A DNA stretch of 33,596 nt from CAZQKW01 sp964594075 (GTDB taxonomy: Bacteria; Desulfobacterota; WTBG01; CAIYCZ01). The stretch's first letter is position 1. Each line of letters begins with the position of its first letter. The position numbers were made by a program, and so were the translations under genes. The notes under the pieces were generated by a model. The model ran no database searches and was not told the DNA's origin. It saw only the letters and a list, made by a program, of their open reading frames with translations. Below are positions 23,638 through 30,420 of this stretch, in pieces. The stretch spans positions 1-33,596 of the forward strand of contig CAZQKW010000036.1 in NCBI GenBank assembly GCA_964594075.1. Reading direction: 5' to 3'.

Positions 23638-24783
23638 ATGCGCAAGCTTATTGCACATTCGCTTCATACCTATCTTTTCAGAACCGGCAGTTGGATATAC
23701 AGCCAGCTGTGCAACATAAAGCAATTTGATTCCGTCGTCATTGCGACCCGCAAACAGAATCTTGATATCTTTCCCTGGCATGATGCGTATTTCCTCTCCG
23801 ACCTGTCACCACTCAACCGGTTTTTTCAGCGGGCGTATGCCAAGCGAACTGATTTCTATTATCCCTATTTCTACCGAGTCTTGAAAAAGCGCAAACCGGT
23901 CCTGCTGCAGTCGCATTTTGGCAACCGCGGCTATTACGACCTCAAGCTCAAAGAAAAACTCAACATCCCTCAGGTGACCACGTTTTATGGCCACGATGCC
24001 TCCATGATGCCCCAGGATCGCCGGTGGCGCCGCAGATATAAGGAGCTGTTTGAGCGCGGTGAATGCTTTCTGGCAGAGGGCACCCACATGAAAAAAACCC
24101 TTGTTGAGCTTGGCTGCGCGGAATCAAAAGTGATTGTGCACCGCCTCGGTATAGACCTGGATAAAATTCCGTTCATTCCGCGCCGGATTGAATCTGACCG
24201 GAACATCAGAATCCTCATGGCAAGCACCTTTCGCGACAAAAAAGGCATTGTTTATGGACTTGAGGCATTCGCAAAAATTGCGCCGTCATATAACAATATT
24301 GTGTTAACCCTGATTGGCGATGCGGGAAGCAGTCAGCGCGAAATCGCCTACAAACAAGCAATTCTGCAGGTTATTGAAACAAAACGCCTGCACGACAGAA
24401 TTAACTACCGGGGATTTCTTCCCTACCCGAAATTTATTGAAGAGTCAAAGCAGCATGATATTTTTCTTGCGCCCAGCATGCGCGGGGCGGACGGCGAAAC
24501 CGAAGGCGGAGCGCCGGTTACCTTAATTGAGATGTCGGCATTTGGCATGCCCATTGTATCAACCTGGCACTGCGACATACCGGAAGTGGTGCTGGATGGC
24601 ATTAGCGGCTATTTAGTGCCGGAACGGGATGCGGCGGCGCTGGCAGACCGGCTTGAACACCTTATCAAGCATCCTGAACTGTGGGAAAAAATGGGCGCGG
24701 CTGGCAGGCAGCACATAGAACAGGAATACGATGCAAAAAAGCAGGCGCTTAAGCTTGAGCAGATATATGCGGCGCTTATTTAA
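23638..24783 (+). CDS. Glycosyltransferase family 4 (WcaL-like)
   Basis: This GT-B enzyme is 381 residues. The central part, LLQSHFGNRGYYDLKLKE, TFYGHDASM and AEGTHMKKTLVELGCAESKV followed by VHRLGIDL, strongly resembles the WcaL/AmsK group of colanic-acid and exopolysaccharide transferases. The donor domain has ILMASTFRDKKGIVYGLEAF, LIGDAGSSQRE, GFLPYPKFIEES and the E-x7-E type motif EGGAPVTLIEMSAFGMPIVS. No signal peptide is visible, so it acts at the cytoplasmic face. It is the last plus-strand gene of the glycan block and is 83 bases from the acyltransferase. The sugar added is not known. Confidence 0.93.
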   Translation: MRKLIAHSLHTYLFRTGSWIYSQLCNIKQFDSVVIATRKQNLDIFPWHDAYFLSDLSPLNRFFQRAYAKRTDFYYPYFYRVLKKRKPVLLQSHFGNRGYYDLKLKEKLNIPQVTTFYGHDASMMPQDRRWRRRYKELFERGECFLAEGTHMKKTLVELGCAESKVIVHRLGIDLDKIPFIPRRIESDRNIRILMASTFRDKKGIVYGLEAFAKIAPSYNNIVLTLIGDAGSSQREIAYKQAILQVIETKRLHDRINYRGFLPYPKFIEESKQHDIFLAPSMRGADGETEGGAPVTLIEMSAFGMPIVSTWHCDIPEVVLDGISGYLVPERDAAALADRLEHLIKHPELWEKMGAAGRQHIEQEYDAKKQALKLEQIYAALI

Positions 24784-24792
24784 CAGAACATG

Positions 24793-24870
24793 TATCAAAA
24801 AGTGTCATACTTGAACGAAATAAAGAATCTCATCCCTAACCACAGTTAGGGGATTCACTGCGTTAGTAAT
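24793..24870. repeat. Dispersed MITE/REP-like repeat, copy 5 (degenerate)
   Basis: TCAAAAAGTGTCATACTTGA with an AAAGAATCTC word matches the AAAAAGTGTCATnCTGA end of the family. It contains a perfect 7-bp hairpin CCCTAAC-CACA-GTTAGGG at 24834-24851, which may also end transcription after the GT4 gene. Confidence 0.5.
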
Positions 24871-24931
24871 ACCGGACGTTATGACCTCCGTTTTCTTGGC
24901 AACCTACCCCAGAAGAATGGAGCACATGGTG

Positions 24932-25465
24932 CTACGGTCTGGCTTGCAAGCCGAGTTGCACGATCATGCCAATAATGAAGAAAAACAGTTTGAAGGCCAG
25001 CGACATGGTAGGTGAGACTACCCATCCGGGTAGGATGAGCGCAAAAAGACTTTCACAGAGCAGATAGGAGCCTATCAGGGCGGTTGCAAAGATTATGAAT
25101 TCGCCCGAGAACACGACGCACGCAATGCCCAATATAATCCCCAGAACGGTCGGCAGCAGTAATTCACCGGACAGAATCAATCCGATTGCCCCGCCAACAA
25201 GAAATCCCAGTCCAAACAGACCAACCTGATACAGGGCGACAAAGAGCACCCCGCCCCCTAAACCGCAGATTATCAGACCCAGTATGCCGCCGGGGATGCC
25301 ATACATCTGACTGCCGATAATAAAACCCGGCATGGAAAGAGCCAAAAATCCAAACACAAAGAGGGATTTTAAAAAAATCTGATTGCCGAGCAAGCACAGC
25401 ATAAGTCCGATGATCAGGACAATGATCCAGAGCTTGGTGTCAAGATATAACTTAAAATAGTCCAT
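24932..25465 (-). CDS. Small glycine-rich polytopic membrane protein of unknown function
   Basis: About 177 residues, almost entirely hydrophobic, with roughly six membrane helices (IIVLIIGLMLCLLG, SLFVFGFLALSM, GILGLIICGLGGGVLFVALY, LGFLVGGAIGLILSG, VLGIILGIACVVF, LAFKLFFFIIGMIVQLGL). The Gly-rich helices recall TMEM198/DUF4203-type proteins, but I would not name the family with confidence. The ATG at 25465 was chosen because GGAGGG lies eight bases upstream. A longer frame to 25513 lacks an RBS. It is isolated between the glycan block and a tRNA gene. Confidence 0.72.
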   Translation of the reverse strand: MDYFKLYLDTKLWIIVLIIGLMLCLLGNQIFLKSLFVFGFLALSMPGFIIGSQMYGIPGGILGLIICGLGGGVLFVALYQVGLFGLGFLVGGAIGLILSGELLLPTVLGIILGIACVVFSGEFIIFATALIGSYLLCESLFALILPGWVVSPTMSLAFKLFFFIIGMIVQLGLQARP

Positions 25466-25546
25466 ACCCAAGGCCCTCCAAAGAAATTGTGGCATGTGTT
25501 TGGGATTATGCAAAAAAAAATTTTAAAAATCCAGCAGTAAAAAGCC

Positions 25547-25575
25547 TTGAGAAGAAACTTTTAACATGGTATTAT
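25547..25575 (+). promoter_or_regulatory. Promoter of tRNA-Ala
   Basis: -35 TTGAGA (25547-25552), a 17-base spacer and -10 TATTAT (25570-25575) preceded by TGG, an extended -10. Predicted transcription start is about 25 bases before the mature tRNA 5' end. Confidence 0.6.
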
Positions 25576-25607
25576 ACAAATACTTTTTTCTGCTGAAAGC
25601 CGAGAAT

Positions 25608-25684
25608 GGGGATGTAGCTCAGCTTGGGAGAGCACTACCTTCGCACGGTAGGGGTCGGGGGTTCGATTCCCCTCATCTCCACCA
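25608..25684 (+). tRNA. tRNA-Ala (anticodon CGC), CCA encoded
   Basis: The 77-base gene folds as a standard cloverleaf. The acceptor stem GGGGATG pairs with CATCTCC with one G-U. The D arm is AGCTCAGCTTGGGAGAGC. The anticodon stem CTACC/GGTAG encloses loop TTCGCAC, giving anticodon CGC that reads GCG (Ala). The T arm contains GGTTCGATTCC. The discriminator base is A and CCA is encoded. Confidence 0.95.
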
Positions 25685-25715
25685 AATTAGAATCCAGCGC
25701 AATGTTGGGACGTGC

Positions 25716-25752
25716 AAAAAGCCTTGATACAAACAGGGCTTTTTGTTTTTTT
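25716..25752 (+). terminator. Rho-independent terminator of tRNA-Ala
   Basis: AAAAAGCCTTG (25716-25726) pairs with CAGGGCTTTTT (25734-25744) over 11 bp including one G-U, with a 7-base loop, followed by GTTTTTTT. Confidence 0.85.
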
Positions 25753-25851
25753 AGCGGCCATTAACGTCCAATAAAATCTATTGATGGTATCTGAGGGTAT
25801 ATTTAGGACAAAAATACCGTCACGAAAAAAATATACTGAAGGAGGGTAACG

Positions 25852-25933
25852 AGTGAAGAATCTCGTGGCAGGTGCTTTGTTTTTAAGATTCTTCGCTGAC
25901 GCTTAGAATGACTATTTGGGTATTTCAACAGCC
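25852..25933. repeat. Dispersed MITE/REP-like repeat, copy 6
   Basis: It contains GAAGAATCTC and the inverted AAGATTCTTC, then GCTTAGAATGAC and the terminal TATTTCAACAGCCC. It is the same orientation as copies 1 and 3. Confidence 0.65.
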
Positions 25934-26004
25934 CATGGTACGCGGCAATGTCGTCTTAATTTTTTCCCTTTTTTAAAAAAGGTGGAGAAACTGCGCCTAT
26001 CAGA

Positions 26005-28341
26005 TCATGCTAAAAATCTGGGCCTGAATAACAAAATCAATACTGGGACAAGAAATACTGCACCGAGGCAGTTTAAAAAAAGAATAACCGCCAACATCAG
26101 ACCCATCTGTGCCTGAAACTTGAGTCCGGAAAAAGTCCAGACCAGAAGCCCAATAACAAGAGTCCCGGCTATGGCAATGATGGATTTAGAATAGCTTTGA
26201 ATTGTGCGCGTCACGGCTGTTTCAAGTGCTATTGAAGGATCGCGCTTTTTTTCTTCTTGGCAGCGCGCAAGCAGGTAAATGCCGTAATCTACCCCCATGC
26301 CGATCCCTGCCGCTGATACTGGCAGGGTTGAGATAGACAAACCAATGTGATTGATAGCCATGTAAGCAAATGCCATCCAGTTGGAGACGATTAGCGGAAT
26401 GGTGAGAATGATTCCGGCTTTTGGTGACTTAAATTCAATACTACAGAACAAAAACACGCCACACAAGGCGATAAGTAATGTTTGGAGCTGTTTTGCTGCT
26501 ACTACTTCGTTAATCGCCGCTTCGGTACCAATAACGCCACCGGCAAGACGATATTGAAAGCCTTCTGGCAGACGCGACATTTCATTGATATATTTTTTTG
26601 CCGTGTCAACAGCCTTTTTTATGGTGGGGCCGGTTTTGTCCATATAAAAAAGAATTATATTGGTCAGCCGCATATGATAATCAATATATTTGTCCATATC
26701 GCCGGGGTTGCCTTCAAACATTAAGCCGACCAAGTTACTGGCTGCTTCCTGGTAGCTTTCAGGCAGGCCCATCCATTTCGGGTCATCTTCATGAAATTTC
26801 TGGGGCATTGCCATCAACGCGGTAATAATTGTCTGAAAACCAGCAGCGCCAGAATTTTTCGCCATATAAACGGCAAAATTTTTCAGGTCAATCATTGCGT
26901 CACGATTGGTAAGAGACCGCTGTTTTTCTCCTTCAAGGATAATATACAAGGGATTAATGAGCGGCAGGAGTTGATTGATGCGCGCGCTATCGCGGTTATA
27001 CCGGGAATCGGGATATAGCAAATTAGAGCCAATCTCGGCATCGCCAACTATGAGCTGTTCTGACCAGTAAAAGGAAAAGCACGTGATAAGAAACACCACT
27101 AAAAGCACGACATATCGCCCACGGCTTACTATCCAGCAACCCAGCCAGTCAGCAAACATATTTTCCCATCCAGTACGCTGTTCATTTTTCAACTGAAGAG
27201 TCCTGATATGCTTGATGAAATTCAGCGGGACAGGCGCATAGGAGAGCAACACCGGGGTGAGCAGCAGGCCAATGATAACGGTTATAATTGACCAGAATCC
27301 GCCGGCAATTGCGATTCGCTGCAGCATCGGTATGGGTATTATGGCGATGATCGCAATACCAAAGGCGTCTGTAATAATACTGGTTACACCGGGAATAAAC
27401 ATCTGCCTGATAATAATCAGAACACTGGCCGCGGTGTCATTGGTTTTTATATATTCTTCATAGTAGCGATTGTATAATTGATGAGAATGACGAAACGCCA
27501 TGAGCGATATGAGAAATGGAAGAACAAATACCAGAGGATCGAGGTTGTAGCCCATGAGGGACATAAATCCCAAGCCCCAGATACCGGACACGATCGCGGC
27601 AATCGGAACGATAAGCACCGCCCAAATAGAACGGTATGCCAGGTAGAGCAGTATCGGTATAACCAATAGGGTAGACGCCATTATATAGTTCATGGTGCTG
27701 AGCATGCTTGCCACGACGCCAAGGTGCATGGGGTGGCCCACGATGGAGGTGGTGGTGTTTTCGTCTTCAGTTGTAGCCCTGAGGCGTTCAAGCTCTCGGT
27801 AGATTACCGAATAGTCAAGCGTCTCTTCAAAAAAATCCGCAAAGATAAGGGTTTTTTTTGAGTCCAACGAAACATAGGAACCATAATAGCCCTCGTTGGA
27901 ATAAATTGCTTCCTTGAGGGCCTGAATGTCCTGCTCAGTTTTCGGCACCTCGGGCCACATGAGTGCTTCAGATTTCATACCCCATGACGTGATGGACATT
28001 TTTTTTAATTTTTGTGAGGCAAGGGAGAGAATCTTGTATCGGTCAATACCTGGTATTGCTTCAAGCTCAAGCGTGATGTAACGAACTTTCTTCAGCGTGG
28101 TCGGATTAAAAATATCGCCATTCTTTACGGATAACATTATGACCAGAAAATTAGCGCCGCCAAATGTTTTGCGAAAATCATTGTGCATCTTTATGTATGG
28201 GTGAGTCTGGGGAAGAAGATCATTAAAGTTGGTGCTGATATTAAGGAAGGTGATATGATAGGCAAAAAAGGCTGTTAAGGCAGCGCTAACCAGCAATACA
28301 AAGAGCCTGTTTTTTATTACAACGTCAGCAAACTTCTCCAT
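26005..28341 (-). CDS. MMPL/RND-superfamily exporter
   Basis: The 778-residue protein has the RND two-fold layout. A first membrane helix (LFVLLVSAALTAFFAYHI) precedes a large periplasmic loop beginning STNFNDLLPQTHPYIKMHNDFRKTFGGANF. Five or six helices follow (from about 220 to 390), then a second lone helix (YVVLLVVFLITCFSFYW), a second periplasmic loop, and a final helix bundle with AAGIGMGVDYGIYLLARCQEE. That VDYGIY acidic residue in the fourth helix of the second half is the expected proton-relay site. The length and single-chain form match MMPL-like or hopanoid/lipid exporters rather than drug-efflux RND pumps of about 1,000 residues. The nearest gene is divergent and encodes a Tat-exported protein. 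The substrate is unknown; lipid is a family-based guess. Confidence 0.92.
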   Translation of the reverse strand: MEKFADVVIKNRLFVLLVSAALTAFFAYHITFLNISTNFNDLLPQTHPYIKMHNDFRKTFGGANFLVIMLSVKNGDIFNPTTLKKVRYITLELEAIPGIDRYKILSLASQKLKKMSITSWGMKSEALMWPEVPKTEQDIQALKEAIYSNEGYYGSYVSLDSKKTLIFADFFEETLDYSVIYRELERLRATTEDENTTTSIVGHPMHLGVVASMLSTMNYIMASTLLVIPILLYLAYRSIWAVLIVPIAAIVSGIWGLGFMSLMGYNLDPLVFVLPFLISLMAFRHSHQLYNRYYEEYIKTNDTAASVLIIIRQMFIPGVTSIITDAFGIAIIAIIPIPMLQRIAIAGGFWSIITVIIGLLLTPVLLSYAPVPLNFIKHIRTLQLKNEQRTGWENMFADWLGCWIVSRGRYVVLLVVFLITCFSFYWSEQLIVGDAEIGSNLLYPDSRYNRDSARINQLLPLINPLYIILEGEKQRSLTNRDAMIDLKNFAVYMAKNSGAAGFQTIITALMAMPQKFHEDDPKWMGLPESYQEAASNLVGLMFEGNPGDMDKYIDYHMRLTNIILFYMDKTGPTIKKAVDTAKKYINEMSRLPEGFQYRLAGGVIGTEAAINEVVAAKQLQTLLIALCGVFLFCSIEFKSPKAGIILTIPLIVSNWMAFAYMAINHIGLSISTLPVSAAGIGMGVDYGIYLLARCQEEKKRDPSIALETAVTRTIQSYSKSIIAIAGTLVIGLLVWTFSGLKFQAQMGLMLAVILFLNCLGAVFLVPVLILLFRPRFLA

Positions 28342-28520
28342 AGTTCATTTCCGTGACCAAGGAACTCCTGACATCATCTTCCGGGTCTTGCCGCTATGTT
28401 CGGTTTTAAGATTATCGTGCGTATTTACACCCTATTACATAGTGGCTACTTTACAAAATAGCCCTCAGTTAGTCAAAGTGAAATACCAGTAGCAAGGAGC
28501 TTTGCAATACATTATTTCAT

Positions 28521-28548
28521 TTGACGCCTCAAATGATTTGCATATAAT
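28521..28548 (+). promoter_or_regulatory. Sigma70 promoter upstream of the Tat-exported protein
   Basis: -35 TTGACG (28521-28526) and a perfect -10 TATAAT (28543-28548) with a 16-base spacer. The expected transcription start is near 28555, giving a leader of about 130 bases. Confidence 0.65.
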
Positions 28549-28626
28549 AAAATAAATATTTACAAACAGTACGTATGCAATGTTTGGAAATTAGGTGGCG
28601 GGATGATCTTCAAACAGCCATAACAC

Positions 28627-28664
28627 AAACCTTTACCAGTGCATTCACTGGCAAAGGTTTTTTT
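28627..28664 (+). terminator. Intrinsic terminator / attenuator in the leader of the Tat-protein gene
   Basis: AAACCTTTACCAGTG (28627-28641) pairs with 28646-28660 over 14 of 15 positions with loop CATT. The run T58-T64 follows directly. It lies between the promoter and the RBS of the gene at 28686, so it either attenuates that gene or ends a leader RNA of about 110 bases. Confidence 0.75.
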
Positions 28665-28685
28665 ATCTACAAAAAGGGAGGTCTT

Positions 28686-29687
28686 ATGAATTCACAGAAT
28701 AAAAAAGCACGTCAAGGCCGTCGTTTTTTTCTCAAATGGACAGGGTTTTCTTTAACCGCGTCAACCATTGTAAATGGTTTACACTCGCCATTTGCCTTTG
28801 CCGAAACCGTCGTGACCAGTAAAAATTACTGGCACAAAAATCCTCAGGGTGAAGATTATTGTAAACAGTCAAGAGTATATGCAACCTCTCTGAATTCTGA
28901 TGCTGTATATGCTCGGGTTGACAACTGGTGGCGTAAATACCCCATACGGGAGCTACACGATGAATTTATCCAGTGGTATGCAGAGGAAAAACTTGAAGTT
29001 TATCGACGGCGCGCAGAAGGTGGCGAAGTTTTGTGGGGTGGTGCTCATCATCCCGTTGTTGCAACATATGGTAATAAGAAGGGAAGGGGTGACAGTTTCT
29101 TTCATTTGAATAACACGGTAAAGGGAATTCATCTGTGTCCAACCTATGAAAAGCTCATTGAAATGAACAATTACATTGCTTCCCATCGAGAACTGGGAGC
29201 AGATGAGATACGCGCATATCTGGGAGAGTTTTATTCTGATCCTAATAATTTTGATAGAACAAAGCTTATTTCCATCGAATATTACAGTAAAAATCCCGAT
29301 CTTATGCGTGTTTCCGGCTATAAAGAGACACACACTTTTCTTAACATGATGGAAAATCCGATAGCCACCATTTGTTTTTTGGCTCTCTGGAAGCCAAACT
29401 TCTGTACAGAAATCAGAGCAATTCCATGCTTACTTGATCCGGCAAACCCGAATCTTACAGAAGAGGAGCAGCAGTATGTAAAATATCCCAGCAACCTTTA
29501 TGGATGGTTTCACCATAAAGACACGATGTATATTGCCTGCATATATCGCGTGGTTGAAGTTTTTAGCCAGGGAACGCTGCCCTCGGCCTCCAATGATGAT
29601 GGCAGAGGAATACGCGTTGTGCCGCCACCGCCGGTGTGGCTTGCGTGGGTAAGGGATGGTCTTAAAAAATTTGCCCGCTGGGCGTAA
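28686..29687 (+). CDS. Tat-exported protein of unknown family
   Basis: The product is 333 residues from the ATG at 28686, which has GGGAGG upstream. Upstream codons in the same frame lie in the hairpin and are not counted. The N-terminus has a twin-arginine signal: ARQGRRFFLKWTG, a hydrophobic stretch, then FAFAE as a probable cleavage site. Tat export implies folding, often with a cofactor, in the cytoplasm. The mature part is rich in Tyr/Trp/Asn, with WWRKYPIRELHDEFIQWY, WGGAHHPVVATYG and YGWFHHKDTMYIACIYRVVE; the paired histidines might bind metal. It ends in PPPPVWLAWVRDG. I recognise no family. It is divergent from the RND exporter and may serve it, which is inference from position only. 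Confidence 0.78.
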   Translation: MNSQNKKARQGRRFFLKWTGFSLTASTIVNGLHSPFAFAETVVTSKNYWHKNPQGEDYCKQSRVYATSLNSDAVYARVDNWWRKYPIRELHDEFIQWYAEEKLEVYRRRAEGGEVLWGGAHHPVVATYGNKKGRGDSFFHLNNTVKGIHLCPTYEKLIEMNNYIASHRELGADEIRAYLGEFYSDPNNFDRTKLISIEYYSKNPDLMRVSGYKETHTFLNMMENPIATICFLALWKPNFCTEIRAIPCLLDPANPNLTEEEQQYVKYPSNLYGWFHHKDTMYIACIYRVVEVFSQGTLPSASNDDGRGIRVVPPPPVWLAWVRDGLKKFARWA

Positions 29688-29855
29688 AATATTTCAGCTC
29701 CGCTGACGGCAACTGAATTATAGGAACAAAGACCATTGTTAATGAAAAAAGCAACAACTTTTACTATTACGGGTTACTCACCGTGAGCAAAAAACAGTAA
29801 AACAGAGCCAGAGTAAAAATCCGTAAAGTCAGTGCCGAGGCGATGTCTGGATAAA

Positions 29856-30179
29856 TCAGGGTCCACCATAATAGTTTTTAATTGACCAGGGAACAGCGCA
29901 ATCGAAGAAGGGTACGATGGAGCGAATAGCTCGGCTGGTAGTACCCGGATGCCCCATCATATAACCCAGTGCGGCAACCGTCGCCAGAGGACTTTTTTCT
30001 GCGATAATGGTTATCACGCGCACTGCAAACACGAACGATTCAGTCAAGTACGGTGAAACAAGCGGTTTGTAGGAGAGTTGAAACAAAAAACTGAGGAGTG
30101 TTATTGCACCCGCAGAAAGGCGGGATACCAAAGAAGCAGAAAAAATAGAGTGGTCTCTACAGTTTTCAATTTTTTTCAT
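29856..30179 (-). CDS. Doubtful small open frame, possibly a remnant
   Basis: A frame of about 107 codons starts at an ATG at 30179 (a 115-codon version starts at 30203). It encodes a hydrophobic segment (LSAGAITLLSFLFQLSY, then FVFAVRVITIIAEK) and a tail with ALGYMMGHPGTTSRAIRS. The tail faintly recalls the DNA-binding core of alkyltransferase-like proteins, but lacks the rest. No RBS precedes it and its 5' end runs into a dispersed repeat. It may be chance or a decayed gene. Confidence 0.22.
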   Translation of the reverse strand: MKKIENCRDHSIFSASLVSRLSAGAITLLSFLFQLSYKPLVSPYLTESFVFAVRVITIIAEKSPLATVAALGYMMGHPGTTSRAIRSIVPFFDCAVPWSIKNYYGGP

Positions 30180-30298
30180 TCTGAGCAAAACGAAGAATCT
30201 CAAGGTGTCCTGGCAGAGATTCTTCAGTCGCTATCGCTCATTCAGAATAACGGTATGGAAGGCGATTCTTCGCTTCGTTTAGAATGACACTGTTTCAC
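30174..30298. repeat. Dispersed MITE/REP-like repeat, copy 7
   Basis: It begins TTCATTCTGAGCAAAACG and contains GAAGAATCTC with the inverted GAGATTCTTC. A second GATTCTTCGCTTCG follows, and the copy ends AGAATGACACTGTTTCACC. It is close to copy 2 in the central hairpin. Confidence 0.7.
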
Positions 30299-30319
30299 CT
30301 CGCTTCACGCGCTTTACAC

Positions 30320-30351
30320 AAAAAAATGCTGTAACGAATATAATTACAGCA
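30320..30351 (-). terminator. Rho-independent terminator of the hybrid kinase gene
   Basis: Read on the minus strand, TGCTGTAA pairs with TTACAGCA (30344-30351 with 30327-30334), followed by a run of T's (30326-30320). It lies about 70 bases past the kinase stop. Confidence 0.75.
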
Positions 30352-30420
30352 CCTTTGGTTTTTTTAGTTGCGTCTATGAAAGCCATTTCAGAGTGCGGGT
30401 CAACGCGACCAGTTGAAAAT

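Larger units (their letters stand above)
25685..26004. other. Intergenic region after the tRNA gene
   Basis: It contains the tRNA terminator and repeat copy 6. No integrase, direct duplication of the tRNA 3' end or other gene was seen, so no integrated element is supported here. Poly-T/poly-A sequence near 25960-25980 precedes the end of the RND gene. Confidence 0.5.
28342..28685. other. Divergent regulatory region between the RND exporter and the Tat protein
   Basis: No gene is visible. The right part contains a strong promoter and an intrinsic terminator, listed separately. The left part should contain the exporter's promoter; none was convincing by eye. Confidence 0.5.
29688..30420. other. 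Long intergenic stretch between the Tat-protein gene and the hybrid kinase gene
   Basis: It contains one weak open frame (29856-30203, minus), repeat copy 7 and the terminator of the kinase gene. A small palindrome, CTCACCGTGAG, lies near 29778. Nothing else is recognised. Confidence 0.45.

Noticed and set aside
25853..25906. A 17-codon open frame with GGAGGG before a GTG start, resembling a truncated signal peptide
   Set aside because: The frame consists almost entirely of the dispersed repeat (GAAGAATCTC ... AGATTCTTCGCTGACGC), so its coding look is coincidental.
25608..26004. Possible integrated element at the tRNA-Ala 3' end
   Set aside because: No integrase, no duplicated tRNA end and no phage-like genes are present; only a terminator and a dispersed repeat follow.
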